The notes under the pieces: model-generated
Told to the model about the DNA's origin: nothing
Seen by the model: the letters and a program-made list of their open reading frames with translations, nothing else
Databases searched by the model: none
Made by a program: the position numbers and the translations under genes
Source: Flavobacteriales bacterium UBA3364
Lineage (GTDB): Bacteria > Bacteroidota > Bacteroidia > Flavobacteriales_F > PHOS-HE28
Assembly: GCA_002360495.1 (NCBI GenBank)
Contig: DEQO01000073.1
Location: 36,782 to 48,400, forward strand
Length of the DNA stretch: 11,619 bases
Direction: 5' to 3'
Shown here: positions 5,884 through 11,619 of the stretch, piece by piece
How positions within the stretch are numbered: position 1 is the stretch's first letter
Layout of the letters: each line of letters begins with the position of its first letter

Positions 5884-7236
5884 CTACTTCCCGATACAGA
5901 ACCGTCCAAAAATGCTGCCCAGCAGATCGTCCGGCGTGATCTTTCCGGTGATCTCGCCCAGGTGATGCTGGGCACGGCGCAGATCCGTCGCGAGCAGTTC
6001 ACCGCTTTTGCCCAGGTCGATGGCCTGCTTGGCGTCGAGCAGTGCGGCGCGGGCCTTGGTCAGCGCATCCACATGGCGGGCGTTGGTCACCACGATATCG
6101 CCGGGACCGGTGCGCATCGCCTGCACGTGGTCCACGAACGCGCGCTTCAGTGCATCCAGCCCTTTGCCATCGCGGGCACTGATCGACAGCATGTCCTTGC
6201 TGGTGACGACACCCGGCACATCGCACTTGTTCAGAACGGGGATCACCTGAGGCACACCGCCGATCCGCTGGGCCAGCATGGAGGCTTCGGTGCGCAGCGC
6301 CCCTTCGGAGATCATCGACGCATCGCCGAGGAGGACCACCAGGCTCGCCTCTGCGGCCTTCTTGTAGCTCCGGTCTATACCCAGCCTTTCCACCGTGTCG
6401 CTCGTCTGGCGCAGGCCGGCCGTGTCGATGAAGCGGAACAGCACACCGCCGATGGTCAGGACCTCTTCAACGGTATCGCGCGTGGTACCGGGGATATCGC
6501 TCACGATCGCGCGATCCTCCTGCAGCAGGGCGTTGAGCAGGGTGCTCTTGCCACTGTTCGGTGCGCCGACGATCGCCACCGGAATGCCCTGCTTCACCGC
6601 ATTCCCGTAGCGGAAGGAATCGATCAGCTCTTTGCACAGATCACTGATACGGTCCAGCAAAGCGAGCAATTCAACACGCTGCGCGAATTGGACATCCTCT
6701 TCTGCGAAATCCAGTTCCAGTTCGATCAGGGCGGAAAAGTCGATCAGCTGCTGGCGCAGTTCCTCGATGCGTTGCCCGAAACCGCCGCGCAGTTGGCTCA
6801 TGGCGAGCCTGTGCTGGGCGGCACTTTGGCTGGCGATCAGGTCGGCAACGGCTTCGGCCTGGCTCAGGTCCAGCTTGCGGTTCAGGAAGGCACGCTGGGT
6901 GAATTCACCGGGAAGAGCGCTGCGTGCGCCCGCTTTCAACACGGCCTCCAGCAGTCGCTGCTGAACGTACGGCGAGCCATGCACGGACAGTTCCGCGACG
7001 TCCTCGCCGGTGTACGAATGCGGCCCCTTGAAGACCGTGACCACACCCTCGTCCACAATACCGTCCGCATCATTGAAGTCGGTGAAGTAGGCATGGCGTG
7101 GAGCCACGCTCTCCGGTAAAGCCGGGGCGATGGAGGCCATGATCGGCAGGACATCCGGCCCGGAAATACGCAGAACGGCGATGGCCCCGGTGCCCGGCGC
7201 CGTGGAAAGTGCGGCGATCGTATCGCGGTGGTCCAT
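5884..7236 (-). CDS. mnmE: tRNA uridine-5-carboxymethylaminomethyl(34) synthesis GTPase MnmE
   Basis: This 450-residue protein has the full MnmE layout. The N-terminal folate-binding domain covers about 1-118 (DTIAALSTAPGTGAIAVLRISGPD; YTGEDVAELSVHGSPYVQQRLLEAVL; GEFTQRAFLNRKLDLSQAEAVADLI, running into the helical domain). A TrmE-type G domain is inserted in the helical domain: G1 GAPNSGKS (224-231), G2 TTRD (251-254), G3 DTAG (271-274) and G4 NKCD (336-339). The invariant C-terminal FCIGK ends the protein, with Cys447. With MnmG it modifies the wobble uridine U34 of several tRNAs, using GTP, methylene-tetrahydrofolate and glycine or ammonium. The ATG at 7236 was chosen because it gives the usual MDxxDTIAAxxTxPG start. 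A Met 19 codons upstream would cross the divergent promoter and overlap the start of the NADH dehydrogenase gene. Confidence 0.97.
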   Translation of the reverse strand: MDHRDTIAALSTAPGTGAIAVLRISGPDVLPIMASIAPALPESVAPRHAYFTDFNDADGIVDEGVVTVFKGPHSYTGEDVAELSVHGSPYVQQRLLEAVLKAGARSALPGEFTQRAFLNRKLDLSQAEAVADLIASQSAAQHRLAMSQLRGGFGQRIEELRQQLIDFSALIELELDFAEEDVQFAQRVELLALLDRISDLCKELIDSFRYGNAVKQGIPVAIVGAPNSGKSTLLNALLQEDRAIVSDIPGTTRDTVEEVLTIGGVLFRFIDTAGLRQTSDTVERLGIDRSYKKAAEASLVVLLGDASMISEGALRTEASMLAQRIGGVPQVIPVLNKCDVPGVVTSKDMLSISARDGKGLDALKRAFVDHVQAMRTGPGDIVVTNARHVDALTKARAALLDAKQAIDLGKSGELLATDLRRAQHHLGEITGKITPDDLLGSIFGRFCIGK

Positions 7237-7242
7237 CGGGGC

Positions 7243-7262
7243 GCAAAGATCCGGATCTTTGC
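7243..7262. promoter_or_regulatory. Perfect 20-bp palindrome holding back-to-back -7 boxes for mnmE and the NADH dehydrogenase
   Basis: GCAAAGATCCGGATCTTTGC is an exact palindrome with no spacer. Each half contains GATCTTTG, which differs from TAnnTTTG only at its first base. On the plus strand the box (7254-7261) lies 24 nt before the dehydrogenase ATG. On the minus strand the box (7244-7251) lies 7 nt before the mnmE ATG. It fills the centre of the 49-bp gap between the two divergent genes, which makes it a good candidate for a symmetric divergent promoter, or for a dimeric regulator's site overlapping both. Confidence 0.55.
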
Positions 7263-7285
7263 CGCGCGTACGACACGCAAGCCCG

Positions 7286-8614
7286 ATGAACAAAGCGAGG
7301 ACGGAGTATGATGCGCTGCCCTATCCCAAGGTGGTGGTCGTTGGTGGTGGGTTCGCTGGATTGGAACTCATACGCCGCTTGAACGGGGCCCCTTACAAGG
7401 TACTGCTGCTGGACAAGCAGAACCACCACTGCTTCCAACCCTTGCTTTATCAAGTGGCCACAGCGAGCCTCGGCGCGGATAGCATCGCCCATCCGTTCCG
7501 GCGGACGGTCGCACCCATGCCGAACGTGGCGTTCCGTATGTGCATGGTTACTGGCGTGGACCCCGCCCGCAAATTGGTGCTGACGGACCGTGGTGAAGTC
7601 CAATATGACATCCTTGTGATCGCCTCAGGCAGTACCACCAACTTCTTCGGCGACCGGCGCATGGAACAGGAAGCCATGCAGTTGAAGTCCATCTCCCAGG
7701 CACTGGATATCCGGAGCGATTTCCTCCAGGATTTCGAAGCCGCCCTCTACGCGCAGGACGAAGCAGGCCAGCGACGGTGCCTGAACTTCATCATCGTCGG
7801 CGGCGGTCCCACCGGTGTTGAAATGGCCGGCGCGCTGGCCGAGATCCGCCGTACGGTCCTGAAACGCGAATACCGGGAACTCGACAGTGAACGCATGCAG
7901 ATCTGGCTGGTGGACAGCAACGAACGCGTGCTGAAGAACTTCAGTGAGAAGAGCAGCAGCCAGGCGCTGCGCTACCTGAAGGAGATGGGGGTGAGCGTGA
8001 AACTTGAAGCACGGGTCGCTTCCTACAACGGGGAACTCGTCGTGTTCAAGGACGGTAGTACCATGGAGGCCAATACGCTGCTATGGGCAGCCGGTGTGAA
8101 AGGCGCCCTGATCCCGGGTCTCGAGAACGCGGCAGTCCCGAAAGCCGACCGCTATGCCGTGGATCGCACCAATCAGCTCAACGGGTTCACGGACGTCTTC
8201 GCGCTGGGCGATGTGGCGCTGATGACCGAAGGCAAGTGGGAGCGGGGTCACCCACAGGTGGCGCAAGCGGCGATCCAGCAAGCCGAACGCCTTGCCCAGA
8301 ACCTGCTACGACGATCCAAGGGCCTCCCATCGGAAGACTTCACCTACACGGACAAGGGCAGCATGGCGACCATCGGCAGATACAAAGCGGTGGTCGATGC
8401 CGGCCGCCTCCACCTCGGTGGGCTCATCGCCTGGCTTGCCTGGATGTTCGTCCACCTGATGGCACTCGTGGGCTACCGGAACAGGTTGCAGGTGCTCATG
8501 GGCTGGGCATGGAAGTACATGAGTTGGAAGAACACGATCCGGCTCATCATTCGTCCGTACGTCCGCAATGCCACGGTGACGGAGCAGGAGGTCGCATCTC
8601 CGCCGACCGTGTAG
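7286..8614 (+). CDS. ndh: Type II NADH:quinone oxidoreductase (NDH-2), FAD-dependent
   Basis: This 442-residue protein has the two-dinucleotide-fold plan of NDH-2. The FAD-binding motif is VVVVGGGFAGLEL (16-28), with LLDKQNHHCFQPLLYQVA (41-58) after it. The NADH-binding motif is FIIVGGGPTGVEMAGALAE (168-186), with the acidic strand end at VDSNERVL (209-216). The FAD-contacting FALGDVA (305-311) and the quinone-site motif AQAAIQ (326-331) follow. A C-terminal hydrophobic, amphipathic stretch (GLIAWLAWMFVHLMALVGYRNRLQVLMGWAW, 379-409) should attach it to the cytoplasmic face of the inner membrane. It oxidises NADH and reduces quinone without pumping protons. The ATG at 7286 was chosen because the Rossmann motif follows after about 15 residues, and upstream starts would lie inside mnmE. 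Confidence 0.92.
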   Translation: MNKARTEYDALPYPKVVVVGGGFAGLELIRRLNGAPYKVLLLDKQNHHCFQPLLYQVATASLGADSIAHPFRRTVAPMPNVAFRMCMVTGVDPARKLVLTDRGEVQYDILVIASGSTTNFFGDRRMEQEAMQLKSISQALDIRSDFLQDFEAALYAQDEAGQRRCLNFIIVGGGPTGVEMAGALAEIRRTVLKREYRELDSERMQIWLVDSNERVLKNFSEKSSSQALRYLKEMGVSVKLEARVASYNGELVVFKDGSTMEANTLLWAAGVKGALIPGLENAAVPKADRYAVDRTNQLNGFTDVFALGDVALMTEGKWERGHPQVAQAAIQQAERLAQNLLRRSKGLPSEDFTYTDKGSMATIGRYKAVVDAGRLHLGGLIAWLAWMFVHLMALVGYRNRLQVLMGWAWKYMSWKNTIRLIIRPYVRNATVTEQEVASPPTV

Positions 8615-8664
8615 TCCGCCCATATTCACCTTTTCGCGGTACACGGTCATCCGGTCCCGATCGC

Positions 8665-8672
8665 GACCTTTG
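8665..8672 (+). promoter_or_regulatory. Putative -7 box of the MFS transporter gene (GACCTTTG)
   Basis: GACCTTTG fits the pattern nAnnTTTG and ends 7 nt before the MFS start codon, so the transcript would have a leader of only a few bases. It is in the 65-bp gap after the NADH dehydrogenase gene, so the transporter may have its own promoter rather than rely on read-through. No -33 element was recognised. Confidence 0.4.
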
Positions 8673-8679
8673 CCGCCTT

Positions 8680-9876
8680 ATGGACCGCAGGCTCGTCATC
8701 CTGTTCATCACGATCTTCATCGACCTGATGGGCTTCGGCATCTTCGTGCCGGTGGTGCCGATCTATGCGCGGGAATTGGACGCCAGCGAGGCGCTCGTGG
8801 GCGATACCGGCGCGCTGTTCTCGTTGATGATGTTCATTTTCACCCCGTTCTGGGGTACACTGAGCGATCGTTTCGGGCGCAGGCCGGTGATCATGATCGC
8901 GCTCGCGATCTCGGCGGTGAGCTATGTCCTGTTCGCCCATGCAACGACCCTTGTGGTGCTGATCATCAGCCGCATGCTTACTGGGGCCGGTTCGGGCAAC
9001 ATCACAGCCGCACAGGCTTACATAACGGACATCACTCCACCGGAGAACAGGGCGAAGGCCTTGGGCTTGATAGGGGCGGCGTTCGGACTGGGTTTCATTT
9101 TCGGCCCACCGCTGGGTAGCCTCGTATTCGATCGACTCGGCGTGGAATGGGTGGGCTACGTGGCCGCGATCATGTGTGTACTGAACCTGGCCGCTGTCTG
9201 GTCCTTCCTTCCGGAATCATTGCAGAACAAAGTAGCCGACCGGAAGATCCGGATCAAGCCCATCGGTAGTGCCATCAAAGCCTTGCGCGAGCCGCGCTTC
9301 CGCGATCTTTTCATCATCAGCTTCATCTACATCACGGCCTTCAGCATGATGCAGATGACCGTCGCCATGCTCTGGTACGATGACTACGATCTGGACAAGC
9401 GGCAGATCGGATACATGTTCGCGCTCGTTGGCATGGGTTCGGCCATCGTGCAAGGCACCATGATCGGTTGGCTGCAACGCACCTTCGGAGAACGCAACCT
9501 CATGATCTACGGTGCCGTGATGGTGGCGCTGGGCCTGGGCATGATCGGTTTCATCCCGAACACGCTGTTCCTTCCGATGAGCATCATCTCCATCGCGTTG
9601 CTTTCGTTGGGGAACGGATGCCTTAGCCCCACGTTGCTTTCCCAGTTGAGCCGCAACGCGGAACAACACGAGCAAGGGGAGGTACTTGGGATGAACCAAA
9701 GCTTCGGTTCCCTTGCGCGTATCGTCGGACCAGCTCTCGGTGGTCGCCTCTACGAACTGGGCCATGGATTGCCCTACCTCACCGCCGGGTTGGTCATGCT
9801 GGGAGCGCTCTATTGTGTTCACCGTTACCAGCATGGATCCGGAGGACGACGGCAGGCATCATCGCTTCCCGGTTAG
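8680..9876 (+). CDS. MFS transporter, DHA1/TetA-like drug:H+ antiporter family
   Basis: This 398-residue, strongly hydrophobic protein with about 12 membrane segments fits the length of TetA-type exporters. MFS motif A is GTLSDRFGRRPV (59-70) between helices 2 and 3. The motif B region is LVVLIISRMLTGAGSGNI (91-108) with its arginine. The antiporter motif C is GLIGAAFGLGFIFGPPLGSL (129-148). FLPESL (176-181) marks the end of the N-terminal six-helix half, and the sequence GEVLGMNQSFGSLARIVGPALGG occurs late in the C-terminal half. These point to proton-driven export of a small organic compound in the inner membrane; the substrate cannot be read from sequence. The ATG at 8680 puts the first helix at residue 5 or so. 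It starts 65 bp after the NADH dehydrogenase gene and ends 34 bp before sucD. Confidence 0.9.
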   Translation: MDRRLVILFITIFIDLMGFGIFVPVVPIYARELDASEALVGDTGALFSLMMFIFTPFWGTLSDRFGRRPVIMIALAISAVSYVLFAHATTLVVLIISRMLTGAGSGNITAAQAYITDITPPENRAKALGLIGAAFGLGFIFGPPLGSLVFDRLGVEWVGYVAAIMCVLNLAAVWSFLPESLQNKVADRKIRIKPIGSAIKALREPRFRDLFIISFIYITAFSMMQMTVAMLWYDDYDLDKRQIGYMFALVGMGSAIVQGTMIGWLQRTFGERNLMIYGAVMVALGLGMIGFIPNTLFLPMSIISIALLSLGNGCLSPTLLSQLSRNAEQHEQGEVLGMNQSFGSLARIVGPALGGRLYELGHGLPYLTAGLVMLGALYCVHRYQHGSGGRRQASSLPG

Positions 9877-9910
9877 TTTAGCGCCCCGAAACCACCGCAA
9901 CGGAATTCCC

Positions 9911-10780
9911 ATGAGCGTACTCGTCAACAAGAACAGCAAGGTCCTAGTCCAGGGCTTCACAGGTAGTGAGGGCACTTTCCATGCCGAGCAAATGATCGAG
10001 TACGGCACCAACGTGGTCGGCGGCGTAACACCCGGAAAAGGTGGCCAGAAGCACCTGGACCGTCCGGTGTTCGAGACCGTGGCCGATGCCGTCAAGACCA
10101 CCGGTGCTGATGTCAGCATCATCTTCGTCCCACCCCCGTTCGCTGCGGATGCGATCATGGAGGCCGCGGAGGCCGGGATCAAAGTGATCGTGTGCATCAC
10201 CGAGGGAATACCGGTCAAGGACATGGTGGCCGCGCGGGAGTATATCCGCGGCAAGAACTGCACCCTTATCGGCCCCAATTGCCCGGGCGTGATCACGGCG
10301 GATGAATGCAAAGTGGGCATCATGCCGGGCTTCGTTTTCAAGAAGGGTTCGGTGGGTATCGTCTCGAAGTCAGGCACCCTCACCTACGAAGCAGCTGACC
10401 AGGTCGTGAAGGCAGGTCTCGGCATCACTACGGCCATCGGCATCGGCGGTGATCCGATCATCGGTACAACGACCTTGGAAGCCGTTCAACTCTTTGCGCA
10501 CGACCCGGAGACCAAGGCCATCGTCATGATCGGTGAGATCGGTGGCGATCTGGAGATCCGCGCAGCGAAGTGGATCAAGGAGAACTGCAAGAAGCCGGTT
10601 GTGGGTTTCATCGCCGGTGAGACCGCACCCAAGGGCCGCACCATGGGCCACGCCGGCGCCATTGTAAGCGGTGCGGACGAGAGCGCGGCAGCCAAGAAGA
10701 AGGTCATGCGGGAATGTGGCATCCACGTGGTGGACAGCCCGGCCACCATCGGCGCGAAGGTGAAGGAGGTGCTGGGGTGA
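9911..10780 (+). CDS. sucD: Succinyl-CoA ligase (ADP- or GDP-forming), alpha subunit
   Basis: This 289-residue protein has the same length as E. coli SucD. The CoA-binding N-terminal domain has LVQGFTGSEGTFH (12-24) and GGVTPGKGG (37-45). IIFVPPPFAADAI (70-82) and ITEGIPVKDM (96-105) follow, then LIGPNCPG (119-126) with Cys124. The ligase domain contains GIVSKSGTLTYEA (149-161) and GIGGDPIIGTT (177-187). The active-site histidine that becomes phosphorylated is in GRTMGHAGAIVSG (242-254), His247. With SucC it couples conversion of succinyl-CoA to succinate with nucleotide triphosphate formation in the TCA cycle. sucC is not adjacent in this window. The gene follows the MFS transporter by 34 bp and may be read from the same transcript; a weak TAGTTTAG box also lies 29 nt before its start. 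Confidence 0.97.
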   Translation: MSVLVNKNSKVLVQGFTGSEGTFHAEQMIEYGTNVVGGVTPGKGGQKHLDRPVFETVADAVKTTGADVSIIFVPPPFAADAIMEAAEAGIKVIVCITEGIPVKDMVAAREYIRGKNCTLIGPNCPGVITADECKVGIMPGFVFKKGSVGIVSKSGTLTYEAADQVVKAGLGITTAIGIGGDPIIGTTTLEAVQLFAHDPETKAIVMIGEIGGDLEIRAAKWIKENCKKPVVGFIAGETAPKGRTMGHAGAIVSGADESAAAKKKVMRECGIHVVDSPATIGAKVKEVLG

Positions 10781-10819
10781 GCGTGGTACCCGAGAGCACA
10801 AGGCATATGCCAGGATGTG

Positions 10820-10850
10820 CGCAGGTTCACCGTTGATCGAACCATCTGCG
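10820..10850 (+). other. Possible imperfect hairpin between sucD and the metallopeptidase gene
   Basis: The 114-bp gap after sucD holds CGCAGGTTC (10820-10828), which can pair with GAACC (10839-10843) and, past a 3-nt bulge, TGCG (10847-10850). There is no T-run, so a terminator is only one possibility. A separate 10-bp palindrome GGCATATGCC sits at 10802-10811. Nothing else is recognised in this gap apart from the -7 box near its end. Confidence 0.2.
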
Positions 10851-10882
10851 GCATCAACCCAGTTCCAGCGCCCGGCCTTTCG

Positions 10883-10890
10883 GACATTTG
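10883..10890 (+). promoter_or_regulatory. Putative -7 box of the metallopeptidase gene (GACATTTG)
   Basis: GACATTTG fits the pattern nAnnTTTG and ends 4 nt before the ATG at 10895. With the usual distance from this box to the transcription start, the first transcribed base would be the A of the start codon or very near it. That implies a leaderless or nearly leaderless mRNA. Confidence 0.4.
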
Positions 10891-10894
10891 GGCC

Positions 10895-11619
10895 ATGTGC
10901 AGTTCGCGCTACCCGTTCGCGCTGACAGCGGCCGCTGCCTCATTGTTCCATGCGGTGGTCGTTGCCCAGAACGACTTCGGGGTCAACCCGCCGTCGATGA
11001 AGTGGTCGCAGATCGAGACCGCCACGGGGCGCCTCATCTACCCGGTCGGCCTGGACAGCACCGCCTTCCACGTGGCCGCTATCATGGGCTACGAGCAGGA
11101 GCACGACGCCAGCATCCTCGGTGACGCCCACACACGGCATGTACCCGTGATCATCCAGAACCGTACGACACTGCCCGGTGGCTTCTCCACGCCGGCACCG
11201 TGGCGCAACGAGTACACGCTGATCGGCCCGCAGAACATGTTCCTGGGCCCTGTGCCCTGGCTTGATGGACTGGTGGCGCACGAGTACCGCCACAGCCAGC
11301 AGTTCCAGTCGGCCTTCTCCGGTTGGGGAGTGCCCTTCCGCGTGCTCATGGGTGAGACCGGCTGGCTCTTCAACACGCTGCTCACCCAGCCCTTGTGGTT
11401 CCGTGAAGGCGATGCGGTGCTCTTCGAGACGATCCTGTCCAACGGTGGCCGCGGTCGGCTTCCGGCTTTCCACATGGAGACCCGCGCCCTCCGGCTCGCC
11501 GGCTACCGGTACGATTACGAGAAGGCCCATTACACCTCGTTCCGCGACTTTGTGCCCAACCCGTATCGAATGGGCTACTACATGGTGACCAAGGCGTACA
11601 CTGCGGTAAGTCCCTGCAC
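10895..11619 (+). CDS. Secreted gluzincin-type (peptidase-MA-like) metallopeptidase domain protein; 3' part outside window
   Basis: The first 241 codons and two bases of a 242nd are present, and the frame is open to the right edge. The N-terminus, MCSSRYPFALTAAAASLFHAVVVAQ, reads as a signal peptide, with cleavage likely before or near Gln25. The mature part starts NDFGVNPPSMKWSQIET. A zinc motif HEYRH (about residues 129-133, in LVAHEYRHSQQF) is followed some 40 residues later by WFREGDAVLFE, whose glutamate would be the third zinc ligand, as in gluzincins. Bacteroidota proteins that start this way are usually long, around 900-1000 residues, and carry TolB/PD40-like beta-propeller repeats after the peptidase domain; that part would lie beyond the window. 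It is probably periplasmic or outer-membrane associated. Its substrate is unknown. The start is supported by the signal peptide and the -7 box at 10883-10890. Confidence 0.75.
   Translation, partial: MCSSRYPFALTAAAASLFHAVVVAQNDFGVNPPSMKWSQIETATGRLIYPVGLDSTAFHVAAIMGYEQEHDASILGDAHTRHVPVIIQNRTTLPGGFSTPAPWRNEYTLIGPQNMFLGPVPWLDGLVAHEYRHSQQFQSAFSGWGVPFRVLMGETGWLFNTLLTQPLWFREGDAVLFETILSNGGRGRLPAFHMETRALRLAGYRYDYEKAHYTSFRDFVPNPYRMGYYMVTKAYTAVSPC

Noticed and set aside
5962..7119. Long plus-strand open frame (385 codons) opposite mnmE
   Set aside because: It lies wholly within mnmE on the other strand, whose identity is certain; the translation is rich in His, Gln and Ala, as expected of a shadow frame.
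8083..8679. Upstream extension of the MFS reading frame into the NADH dehydrogenase gene
   Set aside because: The extension is out of frame with, and inside, the dehydrogenase; the first membrane helix and the -7 box support the start at 8680.
1..11619. CRISPR array, tRNA, rRNA, insertion sequence, integrase or toxin-antitoxin pair
   Set aside because: Reading both strands showed no regularly spaced direct repeats, no tRNA-like cloverleaf I could support, no transposase or recombinase motifs and no paired small toxin and antitoxin genes.

Overview
The window looks like ordinary chromosome from a GC-rich member of the Bacteroidota, probably a Flavobacteriales-like lineage. This rests on several points. 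The gene set includes WbqC, NlpE and DUF3575-like outer membrane families, plus a Bacteroidota-type secreted metallopeptidase. Purine-rich Shine-Dalgarno sites are not evident before the starts I checked. A Bacteroidota-type -7 promoter box ([T/G]AnnTTTG) recurs just upstream of start codons. The taxon is an inference, because no rRNA or other marker gene is present. No rRNA, tRNA, CRISPR array, insertion sequence, integrase or phage gene was seen.

Layout. Positions 1-3789 form a minus-strand block. Read in the direction of transcription it holds a WbqC family protein, an Asp-nucleophile alpha/beta hydrolase, a small three-helix membrane protein starting 6 nt after it, an outer membrane beta-barrel protein, and the first 300 codons of a methylcrotonyl-CoA-carboxylase-like carboxyltransferase subunit that runs off the left edge. 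Divergent from wbqC is an NlpE-like lipoprotein gene (3824-4564). It converges on an AAA/STAND-type ATPase gene (4584-5738, minus). Upstream of the ATPase is an AT-rich stretch with an 11-bp perfect inverted repeat next to a consensus -7 box. Next on the minus strand is mnmE (tRNA-U34 modification GTPase). It diverges from a type II NADH dehydrogenase gene through a 49-bp gap that contains a perfect 20-bp palindrome. The plus strand continues with a DHA1-type MFS transporter, sucD (succinyl-CoA ligase alpha subunit) and the N-terminal part of a secreted gluzincin-type metallopeptidase that leaves the window on the right.

The genes do not form one pathway. They are housekeeping functions (TCA cycle, respiratory NADH oxidation, tRNA modification, acyl-CoA carboxylation) mixed with envelope proteins. 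I did not find a convincing new biological system. The most informative non-coding signals are the two palindromic promoter regions (5763-5809 and 7243-7262) and the -7 box that recurs 4-24 nt upstream of start codons, which suggests very short or absent mRNA leaders for several genes. The less ordinary proteins are the ATPase, the hydrolase lacking the usual halide-binding tryptophan, and the truncated metallopeptidase.
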